31,974 bases of DNA from a virus: positions 1 through 31,974 of IMG/VR virus record IMGVR_UViG_3300042455_000490; one strand, written 5' to 3'. Positions within the stretch are counted from its first letter, which is position 1, and each line of letters begins with the position of its first letter. The notes beneath the pieces are model-generated. The model had not been told where the DNA came from, ran no database searches, and saw only the letters and a list, made by a program, of their open reading frames with translations. Below are positions 14,150-22,064 of the stretch, piece after piece. A program made the translations under genes and the position numbers.

Positions 14150-14320
14150 TTAATTTCCTCTTTCAATTTCAACTAATGTTCGGGTGTCGCCTGCCAGTTG
14201 TTCAACAACTTGCTGTAGTGCAGATATATTGTCGTTGTCCATAATTGCAGTCATGTCGGCACCGTCGGGCAACAATGTGCTGATTTTAATTATTATAACT
14301 TCTTCATTTAGTTTTGCCAT
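14150..14320 (-). CDS. Unknown 56-aa protein between nrdB and glutaredoxin
   Basis: An ATG at 14320, 8 nt after the nrdB stop, follows an AAGGAAAA ribosome site and opens a 56-aa frame whose TAA is directly followed by the glutaredoxin ATG. The product starts MAKLNEEVIIIKISTLLPDG, then an ADMTAIMDNDNISALQQVVE helix, and is acidic. The strand-helix pattern suggests a real small domain. No family is recognised. Tight packing between nrdB and grx makes it very likely to be translated; a role in reductase function is possible but unsupported. Confidence 0.8.
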   Translation of the reverse strand: MAKLNEEVIIIKISTLLPDGADMTAIMDNDNISALQQVVEQLAGDTRTLVEIERGN

Positions 14321-14328
14321 ATTTTTCC

Positions 14329-15429
14329 TTATAATGCGGGTAATTCTTCGTAGTTTACACTGTCACTCATAATGCCAATAACATAGTTAGTGCTTTCGTT
14401 TTCTTGCAGTGCAGTTTGTTTCTTGCTGGTGTCCACGTGTTTATTGAACCACGGGATTGGTGTAGTCTTGGGCGCGGTGTTCCAGTATTTAATACCAACG
14501 TCTTTCAACGCTGCCACTGCTGTATAATCTACAAAGTCTTTCAGTATGTTGGCATTTAGACCAATCACCGGTCCTTTTTGGAATAGATAGTCTGCCCACG
14601 CTTTTTCTTCTTGTATAACGCCTTTGTACAATTCAATCACCTCTTGTTCGCACTCGCGAGCAGCCACTACAAATCGAGGATCTTCCTTAACCACTTGGTT
14701 GATCAAATAGGCAGTCCACCCTTTGTGTAGCAGTTCGTCTTGCAGAATCAGACTGATGATGTTGCCGTTGCCAATGAAGATCTTGTTCTCAACCATGGCC
14801 AAACTAGTAGCGAACGATACCATGAAGCGGAATGCCTCCAAAGCGTAACTGGCGTGTAGTGCCAACCAAACGGCTTTAACGTGTTCCTTCTCAGTGACTT
14901 CCATGCCAAGTTCTTTGCGGCAGTTGATAGCGTGTAACTTGTCATAGTAGTTGCCCACACTTGATGCCATGTCTACAATTTCTTTGGTATCATGGATGGT
15001 GTTAAACACATCCTTGGGCACATTATAAATGTTACGAATGATATGACTGTAACTCTTGCTGTGAATGTTAGTTTCAAAGAAACCCCAGTTGTACATCAGT
15101 GCTTCAACTTCGGGCAGACTACAAACAGGAGTGAATACCTGTGTTGGTCCACGACCTTGCAAACTATCAAGTGCTGTTTGACGTAACAAGTTGCTGGTAA
15201 AGATATGCTTGACAGCATCGCTGGCATCTTTAAAGTCATTTGCATCTTTACTAAGACTAATTTCTTCTGGTTGCCAGAAGAAGCCACGGGCTGTAGCATC
15301 GAAGTCTGCAATCTTTTTATATTTGACTTCTTCGAAGCGTTGGATAGTAACTGGCCCTGCTGGATCTAGAAACATCTTACGGCTTAGATAGTCTGTCTTT
15401 GTTGTTAAGTTGTATTGTTGTTTTGACAT
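14329..15429 (-). CDS. nrdB: Ribonucleotide reductase class Ia small subunit NrdB
   Basis: The 366-aa product (start 15429, 4 nt after the nrdA stop; an ATG 42 nt upstream lies inside nrdA) is an R2 subunit that makes the tyrosyl radical at a diiron site. Ligands match E. coli R2: Asp88 (LDSLQGR), Glu119, His123, Glu198 (LEAFRF), Glu232 and His235 (QDELLH); the radical Tyr is Tyr127 (HSKSY). One oddity: the usual ExxH of ligands 2 and 3 is ETNIH here, with one extra residue, although the Asp-Glu (31) and Glu-Glu (34) distances equal those of E. coli. It should supply deoxynucleotides with NrdA. Whether the insertion changes the metal or cofactor is unknown. Confidence 0.95.
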   Translation of the reverse strand: MSKQQYNLTTKTDYLSRKMFLDPAGPVTIQRFEEVKYKKIADFDATARGFFWQPEEISLSKDANDFKDASDAVKHIFTSNLLRQTALDSLQGRGPTQVFTPVCSLPEVEALMYNWGFFETNIHSKSYSHIIRNIYNVPKDVFNTIHDTKEIVDMASSVGNYYDKLHAINCRKELGMEVTEKEHVKAVWLALHASYALEAFRFMVSFATSLAMVENKIFIGNGNIISLILQDELLHKGWTAYLINQVVKEDPRFVVAARECEQEVIELYKGVIQEEKAWADYLFQKGPVIGLNANILKDFVDYTAVAALKDVGIKYWNTAPKTTPIPWFNKHVDTSKKQTALQENESTNYVIGIMSDSVNYEELPAL

Positions 15430-15433
15430 AGTT

Positions 15434-17755
15434 TTATAATTTGCATGATTCGCAATCTTCTTCGTCATCAAAGTTGATAGGCTCTAACATAGTAGGAGCA
15501 TCTTCTGCAACAGCCTTGCTACCTGCCTTGTTGATTAGACTGTAGTAGAATGTTTTCAATCCCCATACGTGTGCCTGCATCAAGTTCTTGGCGATCAATG
15601 TAGTTGGCACTTTACGATCTGCCCAGTGTGCAGGATTGTAAAATGTGTTTGTTGAAATACTTTGGTCGACATAGGCGGCAAGAACTGCTGCGGTTTTTAG
15701 GTATCCAACGCAGTCCTTTTGTTCCCACATCATTTGATATTTGTTTTTCAGTTTGGCATATTCAGGAACAACCTGAGTGAATGACCCTGCTTTTGATTCC
15801 TTGGTACTGATCAAACTCATGGGCATTTCAATGCCATTGGTTGAGTTAATAACAACACTGGAACTTTCTACAGGGGCAATGGCCATCAATGTGGCATTAC
15901 GCACACCGTACTGCTTCATATTACCACGTAGTGATTCCCAGTCTAGTTCCGGAGCGAAGTCTACTAATTCATTAACTCCCTTGGCACGTAGTTCCCAGGG
16001 GAATACGCCTTGACCGTATCTAGTTTTGTGACTTTCTGTACATGGGCCACGCTCTTTGGCCAACTCCACTGTGGCTTCTGTTAGATAATAGGCCTGATGT
16101 TCCATCCATGTCTTAACTTCTTGCAGTGCATCTTTGTCGCCATACTTTAGGCCACGCTTGGCATGCCAGTAGGCCAAATTGGTAATACCAATGCCCAACG
16201 GTTGTATCTCGTCATTACTCAATTTACTTTGTATTGACAAGAAGTCTTGATAGTCAAGAATGTTACACAGGCTACGCTGTAGAATCCTGCAGGCTCTACG
16301 CATATCCTCTGGGTTCCGGAACGATCCCCAGTTGATAGATCCCAGTGTACATAACGCTATGCGGCCACTGTCGTCGTCTAATCGTTTGAATGGACGTGTG
16401 GGTAATAGGATCTCACAGCACAAGTTACTCTGATATATCGTATGATATTCAGGATCAAAGGGTCCTTGACTCATTACATTGTCAATGAACACCAAATAGA
16501 TTCGACCGGTGTCTGTGCGTTCTTTCAGTATACCACTCTTGAACACTTCTTCGGCGCTCATCGTTTTCTTACGGAGGCCTTTTTGTTTTTCATATTTTAC
16601 ATATAGTTCTTCAAACAATGCAGTGTCTTTGTAAAATGCTTCATACAAGTCTGGCACTTCATTGGGGTCAAAGAAAGTTATGTCTTCTTTGTTTTTAAAT
16701 CGTCTCCAGAAGAAAGCACTAAGCACAACCCCATAATCCATATGACGGACTCGGGTTTCTTCTGTTCCTTGGTTGTTCTTAAGAACAATAAGATCATCAA
16801 ACTGATGATGCCAAATAGGATAAAATACAGTAGCACTTGCATTACGAATACCTCCCTGCGAACATGATCGCAAATCACCGAACCATTTTTTCAGGAAAGG
16901 TATCATACCTGTGTGCATAATCTCACCACCTCTGATGGGACTACCCAACGGACGTAAGCGTCCTATCTCCAAACCAATGCCCGCTCGCTTGCTGGCATAC
17001 TTGGCCATCATTTCCCCAGAGGCAAAAATAGAGTCCAGATCGTCATCGCTACGAATAAGAACACAGGAACTAAACTGTTTGGTAGGAGTACCAAGGCCAG
17101 CAAGTACAGGAGTAGCAAGAGTAAAAAGACCATCACTGGCGGCGTTGTAATACTCTTTGATATAACGCATACGTGCTGAGTTAGGTTCTTCTTTATGGAA
17201 TACAGTTGCGGCTGCAACCATGTAACGAATTTGTGGAGTTTCATATGTCTGTTTAGTACTACGATTCTTAACCAAGTACTTCTCAATCAACTGCTCAATG
17301 GCAGCATAACTGTACTGTTCATCTTTTTCATGATCCAGCATGTCATTCATCTTGTTCCAGTCTTCTTCACTATACCACTCGAGCAGTTCGCTAGTATACA
17401 GTCCAGTGGCCACATTGGTCTTGACGATAGAATAAAGATCTGGCACTGTGTAACTGCCATAGATATCTTTGCGTAACATGCTAAGGCGTTGTTTGCCCGC
17501 TACATATTGATAGTTAGTATGCCCAACATCTGGATTAGATTCTACATCAATAAGATCCACAATGGCACGTAGTGTTATTTCATCTATTTCTCTAGTAGTG
17601 ATACCGTCGTAGAAATGAGGTTGCGCTTTGATCTCAATCATGCTTTGACTGACATCGGCAATGTTTTTACATACTTTTGCTATCTGAGTTTGCCATTTTT
17701 CAATGGTCAATTGCTCACGTTGACCATTTCTCTTTATTACTGTTATGTTGTTCAT
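15434..17755 (-). CDS. nrdA: Ribonucleotide reductase class Ia large subunit NrdA
   Basis: The 773-aa protein has an N-terminal ATP-cone (about 3-95), Cys231 (SSCVL) and Cys469 as the redox pair, the catalytic Asn444-Cys446-Glu448 set in SNLCCEI, and a Tyr-Tyr pair near residue 740 for radical transfer. It reduces ribonucleotides to deoxyribonucleotides. The C-terminal shuttle pair is CESC (Cys768, Cys771), a CxxC rather than the CxxxxC of E. coli. The ATP-cone suggests dATP-sensitive control is kept. Both an early-type and a late-type promoter precede it. No intron or homing endonuclease interrupts it, unlike in some T4-like phages. Confidence 0.96.
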   Translation of the reverse strand: MNNITVIKRNGQREQLTIEKWQTQIAKVCKNIADVSQSMIEIKAQPHFYDGITTREIDEITLRAIVDLIDVESNPDVGHTNYQYVAGKQRLSMLRKDIYGSYTVPDLYSIVKTNVATGLYTSELLEWYSEEDWNKMNDMLDHEKDEQYSYAAIEQLIEKYLVKNRSTKQTYETPQIRYMVAAATVFHKEEPNSARMRYIKEYYNAASDGLFTLATPVLAGLGTPTKQFSSCVLIRSDDDLDSIFASGEMMAKYASKRAGIGLEIGRLRPLGSPIRGGEIMHTGMIPFLKKWFGDLRSCSQGGIRNASATVFYPIWHHQFDDLIVLKNNQGTEETRVRHMDYGVVLSAFFWRRFKNKEDITFFDPNEVPDLYEAFYKDTALFEELYVKYEKQKGLRKKTMSAEEVFKSGILKERTDTGRIYLVFIDNVMSQGPFDPEYHTIYQSNLCCEILLPTRPFKRLDDDSGRIALCTLGSINWGSFRNPEDMRRACRILQRSLCNILDYQDFLSIQSKLSNDEIQPLGIGITNLAYWHAKRGLKYGDKDALQEVKTWMEHQAYYLTEATVELAKERGPCTESHKTRYGQGVFPWELRAKGVNELVDFAPELDWESLRGNMKQYGVRNATLMAIAPVESSSVVINSTNGIEMPMSLISTKESKAGSFTQVVPEYAKLKNKYQMMWEQKDCVGYLKTAAVLAAYVDQSISTNTFYNPAHWADRKVPTTLIAKNLMQAHVWGLKTFYYSLINKAGSKAVAEDAPTMLEPINFDDEEDCESCKL

Positions 17756-17776
17756 TTGTTTTCTTGATAAGGAAAA

Positions 17777-17784
17777 TATTTATA
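17777..17784 (-). promoter_or_regulatory. T4-type late promoter TATAAATA before nrdA
   Basis: Exact TATAAATA on the minus strand ending 21 nt before the nrdA ATG, the spacing shared by most copies in this window. Confidence 0.65.
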
Positions 17785-17890
17785 CCCCTTGACATTATTA
17801 GTTTAATTAGTTGAGGTTAGAAAATATTGTTCAAAATCAAATGGTTATAAATTTATCAAAATTGATTTATGTACTATACTGTATATGTAT

Positions 17891-17919
17891 ATTTTAATAC
17901 ATTACTATAATTATTGCAA
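17891..17919 (-). promoter_or_regulatory. Sigma-70-like promoter upstream of nrdA
   Basis: Minus strand: -35 TTGCAA (17914-17919), 17-nt spacer, -10 TAAAAT (17891-17896). It lies in the 173-nt AT-rich gap between the tailspike gene and nrdA, and would give a leader of about 125 nt. Weaker than the exonuclease promoter. Together with the late motif it suggests nrdAB is read both early and late. Confidence 0.55.
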
Positions 17920-17928
17920 TTGATCTGA

Positions 17929-19560
17929 TTAAGAAAGTGCCGAATATGTATAGACAAATTTACCATTGTCGCCGACGGTGCTGTTGGTATAACTCACAAC
18001 CACCGTGTCCACGCTGCCACTACCGTCAGAATCCACAATGGCTGCAAAAAACTGTAGATTGGAATCTGCGCCAACAGTGCCTGTGAATTCATATTCGTCT
18101 GTAATCTGCAATCCACCGTTGATCGAATCCACTGCAATGTTCAATGTGCCTTTGCGCATCATTGTTTGAGCAGCGCCATTGCTGATGCTTTGATACATAT
18201 AGTTCACCGCATAGGCAGCACTGGAATAGTAGGGCAATCTGAACAACGGAAATGCAAGAGTTTTTTGTACGATGTCAAGACTTCTAGCAAAATTGTTTGC
18301 AAAGGCCACAGTGCCATTATGGGCAGTAAAATATCTACTGCCGAAATTGCCTTCAGACATAGTCTCTGTTCTATCTGACCAATCTTGCACTGTGGCATTG
18401 CCGCTGGATAAAAATGATATATGGGCTGTAACAGCATTGAGATTGGTAGATCCATCATTGCCAACAAATGTAAATCTATTGCTTTTTGATGTATTACTGT
18501 CCCCGTTGGTAATTAAAAAACCTTCACGATCGATATTGCTAAATTTGCTGTTGCTGATCATGCAAAGCCTTGGGCCTAACAATTGACCGGCACCAAACAG
18601 ATTGCTGTTTTGTCCAAAACTTGTACCTCGATAACAAGTGTCAAATTCGCAGTGATCCCATATGCAGTAATTGATGTCGTAATCACTATAGATTCCATAA
18701 CTAAACCCACTGACCTTGCATTGAGTAAAATACAAACGTTCGCAGGTAACAATGTCACTCACTGCCCTTAACGCAAATCCTACATTGTCAGTATTGCTGC
18801 CATCTAGACTAGACCACATTCCGCTAAATGCTATTTGATGAAACACACTGTCACGTACTGCGTCTAACTGCATCATAGTTTCTGTTGCTACGGTACTGTG
18901 TACACTGAATCCAACCATTGAAATATTCTTAGGTTGATTATTGTAGGTAGTACTGTTCAATGTGCTACGTAATGCCACTGTGGATGTGTCGTTAATAAAA
19001 ATAAAAGCCGGTTGATTATGTGAATGTAAGAATATAGTTTTTCCAATGCCAGCGCCTTTGATATTACAGTTGCTGGGAATATACACTGGAGCAGATAAAA
19101 TATACGTGCCAGCGGGCACATCCAGTGTAACACGGCTGTCTGCGGTGTTGATAGTTGCTGGGTTTAAAAACAATTGATCAATGGCACGTTGTATTGCAAC
19201 AGTGTTGTCAGTGCTGCCGTCGCCCATTGCACCAAAACTCAACGCAGACACGTAGTCGTCTAGTCTTTGATTTATACTGCGTTCGACTGGAAAGTTGGGG
19301 TCGCTGCCTGTCTGTACACTGCTGCCCAAAAAGTTTTTGTACACATACTGTTCGACAAAGTCCAACAGATTGTCATGTTCAGTTAATATCTTGGTATTGC
19401 CCACATAGGGCGCACCTTCTGCCACTGCGCCGTTGCCCACAAACATCTCTTGTGTATCAACAGCCCATGCCATCTCGCCGCTGGCTAACTGTGGTAACCC
19501 TGAACCTTGATTTTTTTGTCCTCTACGGACCTGTATTCTTGAAATTTGAACAACAGCCAT
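17929..19560 (-). CDS. Pectate-lyase-like tailspike/tail fibre
   Basis: The 543-aa protein has an N-terminal head (1-65: RIQVRRGQKNQG, GEMAWAVDTQEMFVGNG) typical of phage tail fibres that attach to the baseplate, then a right-handed beta-helix of the pectate lyase 3 type starting with SALSFGAMGDGSTDNTVAIQRAID near 106-130. Repeated Asn/Ser-rich coils follow to about 430 and a C-terminal beta domain closes it. Such proteins bind, and often cleave, surface polysaccharide and set host range. A GCTAAATA motif ends 20 nt upstream. Catalytic residues cannot be assigned by eye. Confidence 0.82.
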   Translation of the reverse strand: MAVVQISRIQVRRGQKNQGSGLPQLASGEMAWAVDTQEMFVGNGAVAEGAPYVGNTKILTEHDNLLDFVEQYVYKNFLGSSVQTGSDPNFPVERSINQRLDDYVSALSFGAMGDGSTDNTVAIQRAIDQLFLNPATINTADSRVTLDVPAGTYILSAPVYIPSNCNIKGAGIGKTIFLHSHNQPAFIFINDTSTVALRSTLNSTTYNNQPKNISMVGFSVHSTVATETMMQLDAVRDSVFHQIAFSGMWSSLDGSNTDNVGFALRAVSDIVTCERLYFTQCKVSGFSYGIYSDYDINYCIWDHCEFDTCYRGTSFGQNSNLFGAGQLLGPRLCMISNSKFSNIDREGFLITNGDSNTSKSNRFTFVGNDGSTNLNAVTAHISFLSSGNATVQDWSDRTETMSEGNFGSRYFTAHNGTVAFANNFARSLDIVQKTLAFPLFRLPYYSSAAYAVNYMYQSISNGAAQTMMRKGTLNIAVDSINGGLQITDEYEFTGTVGADSNLQFFAAIVDSDGSGSVDTVVVSYTNSTVGDNGKFVYTYSALS

Positions 19561-19580
19561 GAAAATATCCTCTTATGGGA

Positions 19581-19588
19581 TATTTAGC
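19581..19588 (-). promoter_or_regulatory. Late-promoter-like octamer GCTAAATA before the tailspike
   Basis: Minus-strand GCTAAATA ends 20 nt before the tailspike ATG and contains the stop codon of the upstream nuclease gene; an AGAGGA ribosome site lies between. Confidence 0.6.
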
Positions 19589-20303
19589 CGTATTTTGCGT
19601 AGTATTCTTCTACTCGTTTGCACCAACGTTCTGTCCAGTAGTCAAAGTCTTTGGGTTCTAGGATAAACTCCTGATATACAGGTTCTCCCCAGACCATGGG
19701 CGCAATTTCAGGCGGTTTAACGCACATTAGAATAACGCCCTTGCGGATGTTTGTACCGTGTACTTCGTTGTGTGCTAGAGCGTATGCAGTGAGTTGAATA
19801 AAGTAATCGTCAATATATTCTAGTTTCTTGGGCTTGTTAGTCTGTTTGTAATCTAGAATGCTCTGATCGCCGTTGTGTACGCCCACACAGTCAGTAGTAC
19901 CCGCATATAGTTCAGGAAAGAACAAAGGTACTTCATTGCCCCATACTTCGCTAACAGGCCCAAATCCCTGCTTGATAATACAGTCAGCCATTTTGTGACT
20001 CTGTTGACTAAACGGGTTAGAACCGGGAGTAGACAAAAATCCTTGCGTGACATAGTCTTCAAGGTACTTGTGCATCCTAGTACCACGGCTGGCTGCTTCG
20101 GTGGTAATCTGTCGAGCCTTTTCTTCTCCAACTGCCTTGCGCCAATTGGCCAGTGCTTCACGTGCTTCTGCGGGTTTGGTCTTGTCTAGGATTGTGGTAA
20201 CACTGGGCACTTTGTTACCGTCCGGAGTTGCATATAGACGTTTGCCTGTGCTGTCGTCTCTGGATAATGCAGTGTAGTTGTATTTTTCTATTAATAATGA
20301 CAT
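19584..20303 (-). CDS. PD-(D/E)XK exonuclease (Cas4/RecB-like)
   Basis: The 239-aa protein shows the RecB-family nuclease pattern: GTRMHKYLE with His78, Glu124 after a conserved strand, Asp138 in YAGTTDCVG, and Asp151-Tyr-Lys153 in ILDYKQ, with a Gln-containing helix (YFIQLTAYALA) after it. These metal-dependent enzymes digest DNA; the phage members resemble Cas4-like exonucleases, though the four-Cys Fe-S cluster of Cas4 is absent (only three scattered Cys). It has its own sigma-70 promoter, so host-DNA degradation or recombination early in infection is likely. Confidence 0.82.
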   Translation of the reverse strand: MSLLIEKYNYTALSRDDSTGKRLYATPDGNKVPSVTTILDKTKPAEAREALANWRKAVGEEKARQITTEAASRGTRMHKYLEDYVTQGFLSTPGSNPFSQQSHKMADCIIKQGFGPVSEVWGNEVPLFFPELYAGTTDCVGVHNGDQSILDYKQTNKPKKLEYIDDYFIQLTAYALAHNEVHGTNIRKGVILMCVKPPEIAPMVWGEPVYQEFILEPKDFDYWTERWCKRVEEYYAKYG

Positions 20304-20310
20304 AACCTAT

Positions 20311-20339
20311 ATTTTACTATGTCACATTAGTTATGTCAA
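20311..20339 (-). promoter_or_regulatory. Sigma-70 promoter of the PD-(D/E)XK nuclease gene
   Basis: Minus strand: -35 TTGACA (20334-20339), 17-nt spacer, -10 TAAAAT (20311-20316), a few nt before the ATG at 20303, giving a very short or absent leader. Confidence 0.7.
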
Positions 20340-20656
20340 CCTTGTCGGCGAGATGTAGCAGACTTGGCCATTTGTGCTACTTTGCTCTGGCCGCCACTTT
20401 GACCAGTGTCAGTTGAATCTTTTTTGGTTTTTATTTGCACTGTATTGTCATCGTATCTTTTGATATACTGTTTCAATACTTCACCTTGCGGAGAGTCCCA
20501 CAGTCTTTTCAATCCGTCTAATGTCAATCCGGTGAAATCTGTGAAGGTGTTTTCTGCCCAATTATACACAGCCGATTGATCTGCAGCATCGGCCTGTTTC
20601 TGAATGGCTTCCAAAGAACCAATGATATCTAAAATATCATTGGTTTCTTCTTTCAT
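20336..20656 (-). CDS. Unknown small protein downstream of a structural-type gene
   Basis: A 106-aa protein, acidic and helical in its first 70 residues (NDILDIIGSLEAIQKQADAAD, LTLDGLKRLWDSPQGEVL) with a Lys/Ser/Gln-rich flexible end finishing in RRQG. No family is recognised. Its ATG shares one base with the upstream stop (TAATG), so it is translated with the 317-aa protein. The end overlaps the -35 box of the nuclease promoter. Confidence 0.62.
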   Translation of the reverse strand: MKEETNDILDIIGSLEAIQKQADAADQSAVYNWAENTFTDFTGLTLDGLKRLWDSPQGEVLKQYIKRYDDNTVQIKTKKDSTDTGQSGGQSKVAQMAKSATSRRQG

Positions 20657-21609
20657 TACTTTTTTTTTGAGCCTAACATCAATCCCAGTCTACGGCTAAG
20701 ATCAATGCTTTCACGTTGTTCTCTACCTGCTGGTGATTCTTCTGATGAGCCGCCAATTGCTGGAGGTTCTTCAATGCCTGGTTCCATTTCAGGAGTTTCG
20801 GGAGGAGTCATCCCCATGCCTTGAGCATCTTCTTGTCCGGTCAAAATTCCAACAGCACCAGATAATGCTTGACGATTTTTTTCTAATGTAGTGTAAATCT
20901 CAGCCAATGCTGGTTTCACAATGGCTGCATATTTTTCACTGATCTCTGAGCCCATTTCATCTCTTATAGAGTCTAGTAATTCTAACATGTTTTCTGCTTG
21001 CATTGAAGCAGTGTCTTCTAACCAGCCTGTTAATTTGTCAACCATATCTTTACTGGCCATTATCAACTCTGCACGTTCTTCTTCGCCTTCTGTTAAAATG
21101 CGTTGTGCCTCTTTGTTGCCTGACATTTCTGCCATTAGTCTTGCCACTACGTATTGGGCTTGATCTTCATTCAATTCATTACGGATAACCAATTCATCGA
21201 TTAAATCTCTAGCAGTGTCTTGCTGTTGACTCAAACGCCACACAGCAACTTTCAACCATTCATCGCTGACATTTTCCATAGCAGTGAATCGCTTGGCCAT
21301 CTTGTCTGGATCTTTGTGCAATTTTTTACTTTCCATTTGTACGGCTTCTCCTAGTTCGTTACGTTCTTGAATAGCACGATTTATAACATCTAACAAACTG
21401 CGAGTCTTGTGATACGCATTAGACTCCAGCATGGAATCATAACTTTCGTTTGTTTCGATAGTGTTAATAGAAGTTCGTAGTCGATTGCGAGCATCTTCTA
21501 GTTGTTCTAAAGTAAAAGTTTCTAAATTGACCTTATAGCCAAACGTTTTAGCCATGTTTTCATTCAAAACTTTGCTGTTTAATGATTTTCCGAATTCTTT
21601 GACCTGCAT
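20656..21609 (-). CDS. Unknown helical protein, probable virion or assembly component
   Basis: The 317-aa protein is largely helical: FTLEQLEDARNRLRTSINTIETNESYD (31-57, quoted in part) and a long helical body to about 240, then a Pro/Glu/Gly-rich linker (about 250-295) and a basic end SKKK. The LEQLEDARNRLR/IETNESYD part resembles hypothetical proteins of T4-like cyanophages. Low-complexity linkers and helices are common in scaffold and internal head proteins, but no function is established. An AATAAATA late motif ends 23 nt before the ATG. Confidence 0.62.
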   Translation of the reverse strand: MQVKEFGKSLNSKVLNENMAKTFGYKVNLETFTLEQLEDARNRLRTSINTIETNESYDSMLESNAYHKTRSLLDVINRAIQERNELGEAVQMESKKLHKDPDKMAKRFTAMENVSDEWLKVAVWRLSQQQDTARDLIDELVIRNELNEDQAQYVVARLMAEMSGNKEAQRILTEGEEERAELIMASKDMVDKLTGWLEDTASMQAENMLELLDSIRDEMGSEISEKYAAIVKPALAEIYTTLEKNRQALSGAVGILTGQEDAQGMGMTPPETPEMEPGIEEPPAIGGSSEESPAGREQRESIDLSRRLGLMLGSKKK

Positions 21610-21632
21610 GTTCTATCCTACCCAATATGATA

Positions 21633-21640
21633 TATTTATT
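21633..21640 (-). promoter_or_regulatory. Late-promoter-like octamer AATAAATA
   Basis: Minus-strand AATAAATA ends 23 nt before the ATG at 21609 and overlaps the end of the upstream gene. Confidence 0.55.
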
Positions 21641-22064
21641 AAAATGATGTTCTATACATCTGTTGTATTTGTTCTTTTATGTCAGATATTTTTGCATAAC
21701 ATTCTTGCAATCTAAACAAATAGTTATCTTTTTTCACTGTGTCGTTGGTTTTTTTCATCTGATATCTAAAATGTGTGATATCGTTGTGTAACTTAGCGTA
21801 GAGTTGATCCATACTCAAAATCAATTTGAACTCTCGCATTTTGCTTTTTTCATAATTTTTTGCAGCCATCAACGCAGATATTCTTAGATAAAATCTATCG
21901 ACCAAGTCTAAGCCATTGAAGTTAGCATACAGATTCCAATATTCTTGACTGTCTTGTTTGATCACATAGTCATTGTAAGTGATGACATTGTTCACAATCT
22001 TAATAGGCAGTTCTTTCAGTAACTGCTGCTCTATCATATTGTGATGTTTTTTAGATATTTTCAT
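21639..22064 (-). CDS. Unknown basic helical protein
   Basis: A 141-aa, Lys/Tyr-rich, helical protein (YWNLYANFNGLDLVDRFYL, FRYQMKKTNDTVKKDN, LQECYAKISDIKEQIQQMY). No family is recognised. The ATG overlaps the stop of the 410-aa DUF3008-like gene (ATGA), so it belongs to the chain 24003-21639. Coil-like spacing near the end suggests self-association. Confidence 0.62.
   Translation of the reverse strand: MKISKKHHNMIEQQLLKELPIKIVNNVITYNDYVIKQDSQEYWNLYANFNGLDLVDRFYLRISALMAAKNYEKSKMREFKLILSMDQLYAKLHNDITHFRYQMKKTNDTVKKDNYLFRLQECYAKISDIKEQIQQMYRTSF

Noticed and set aside
19584-20303. Cas4 and a CRISPR system
   Set aside because: The nuclease lacks the four-Cys cluster of Cas4, and no repeat-spacer array or other cas gene is present in the window.
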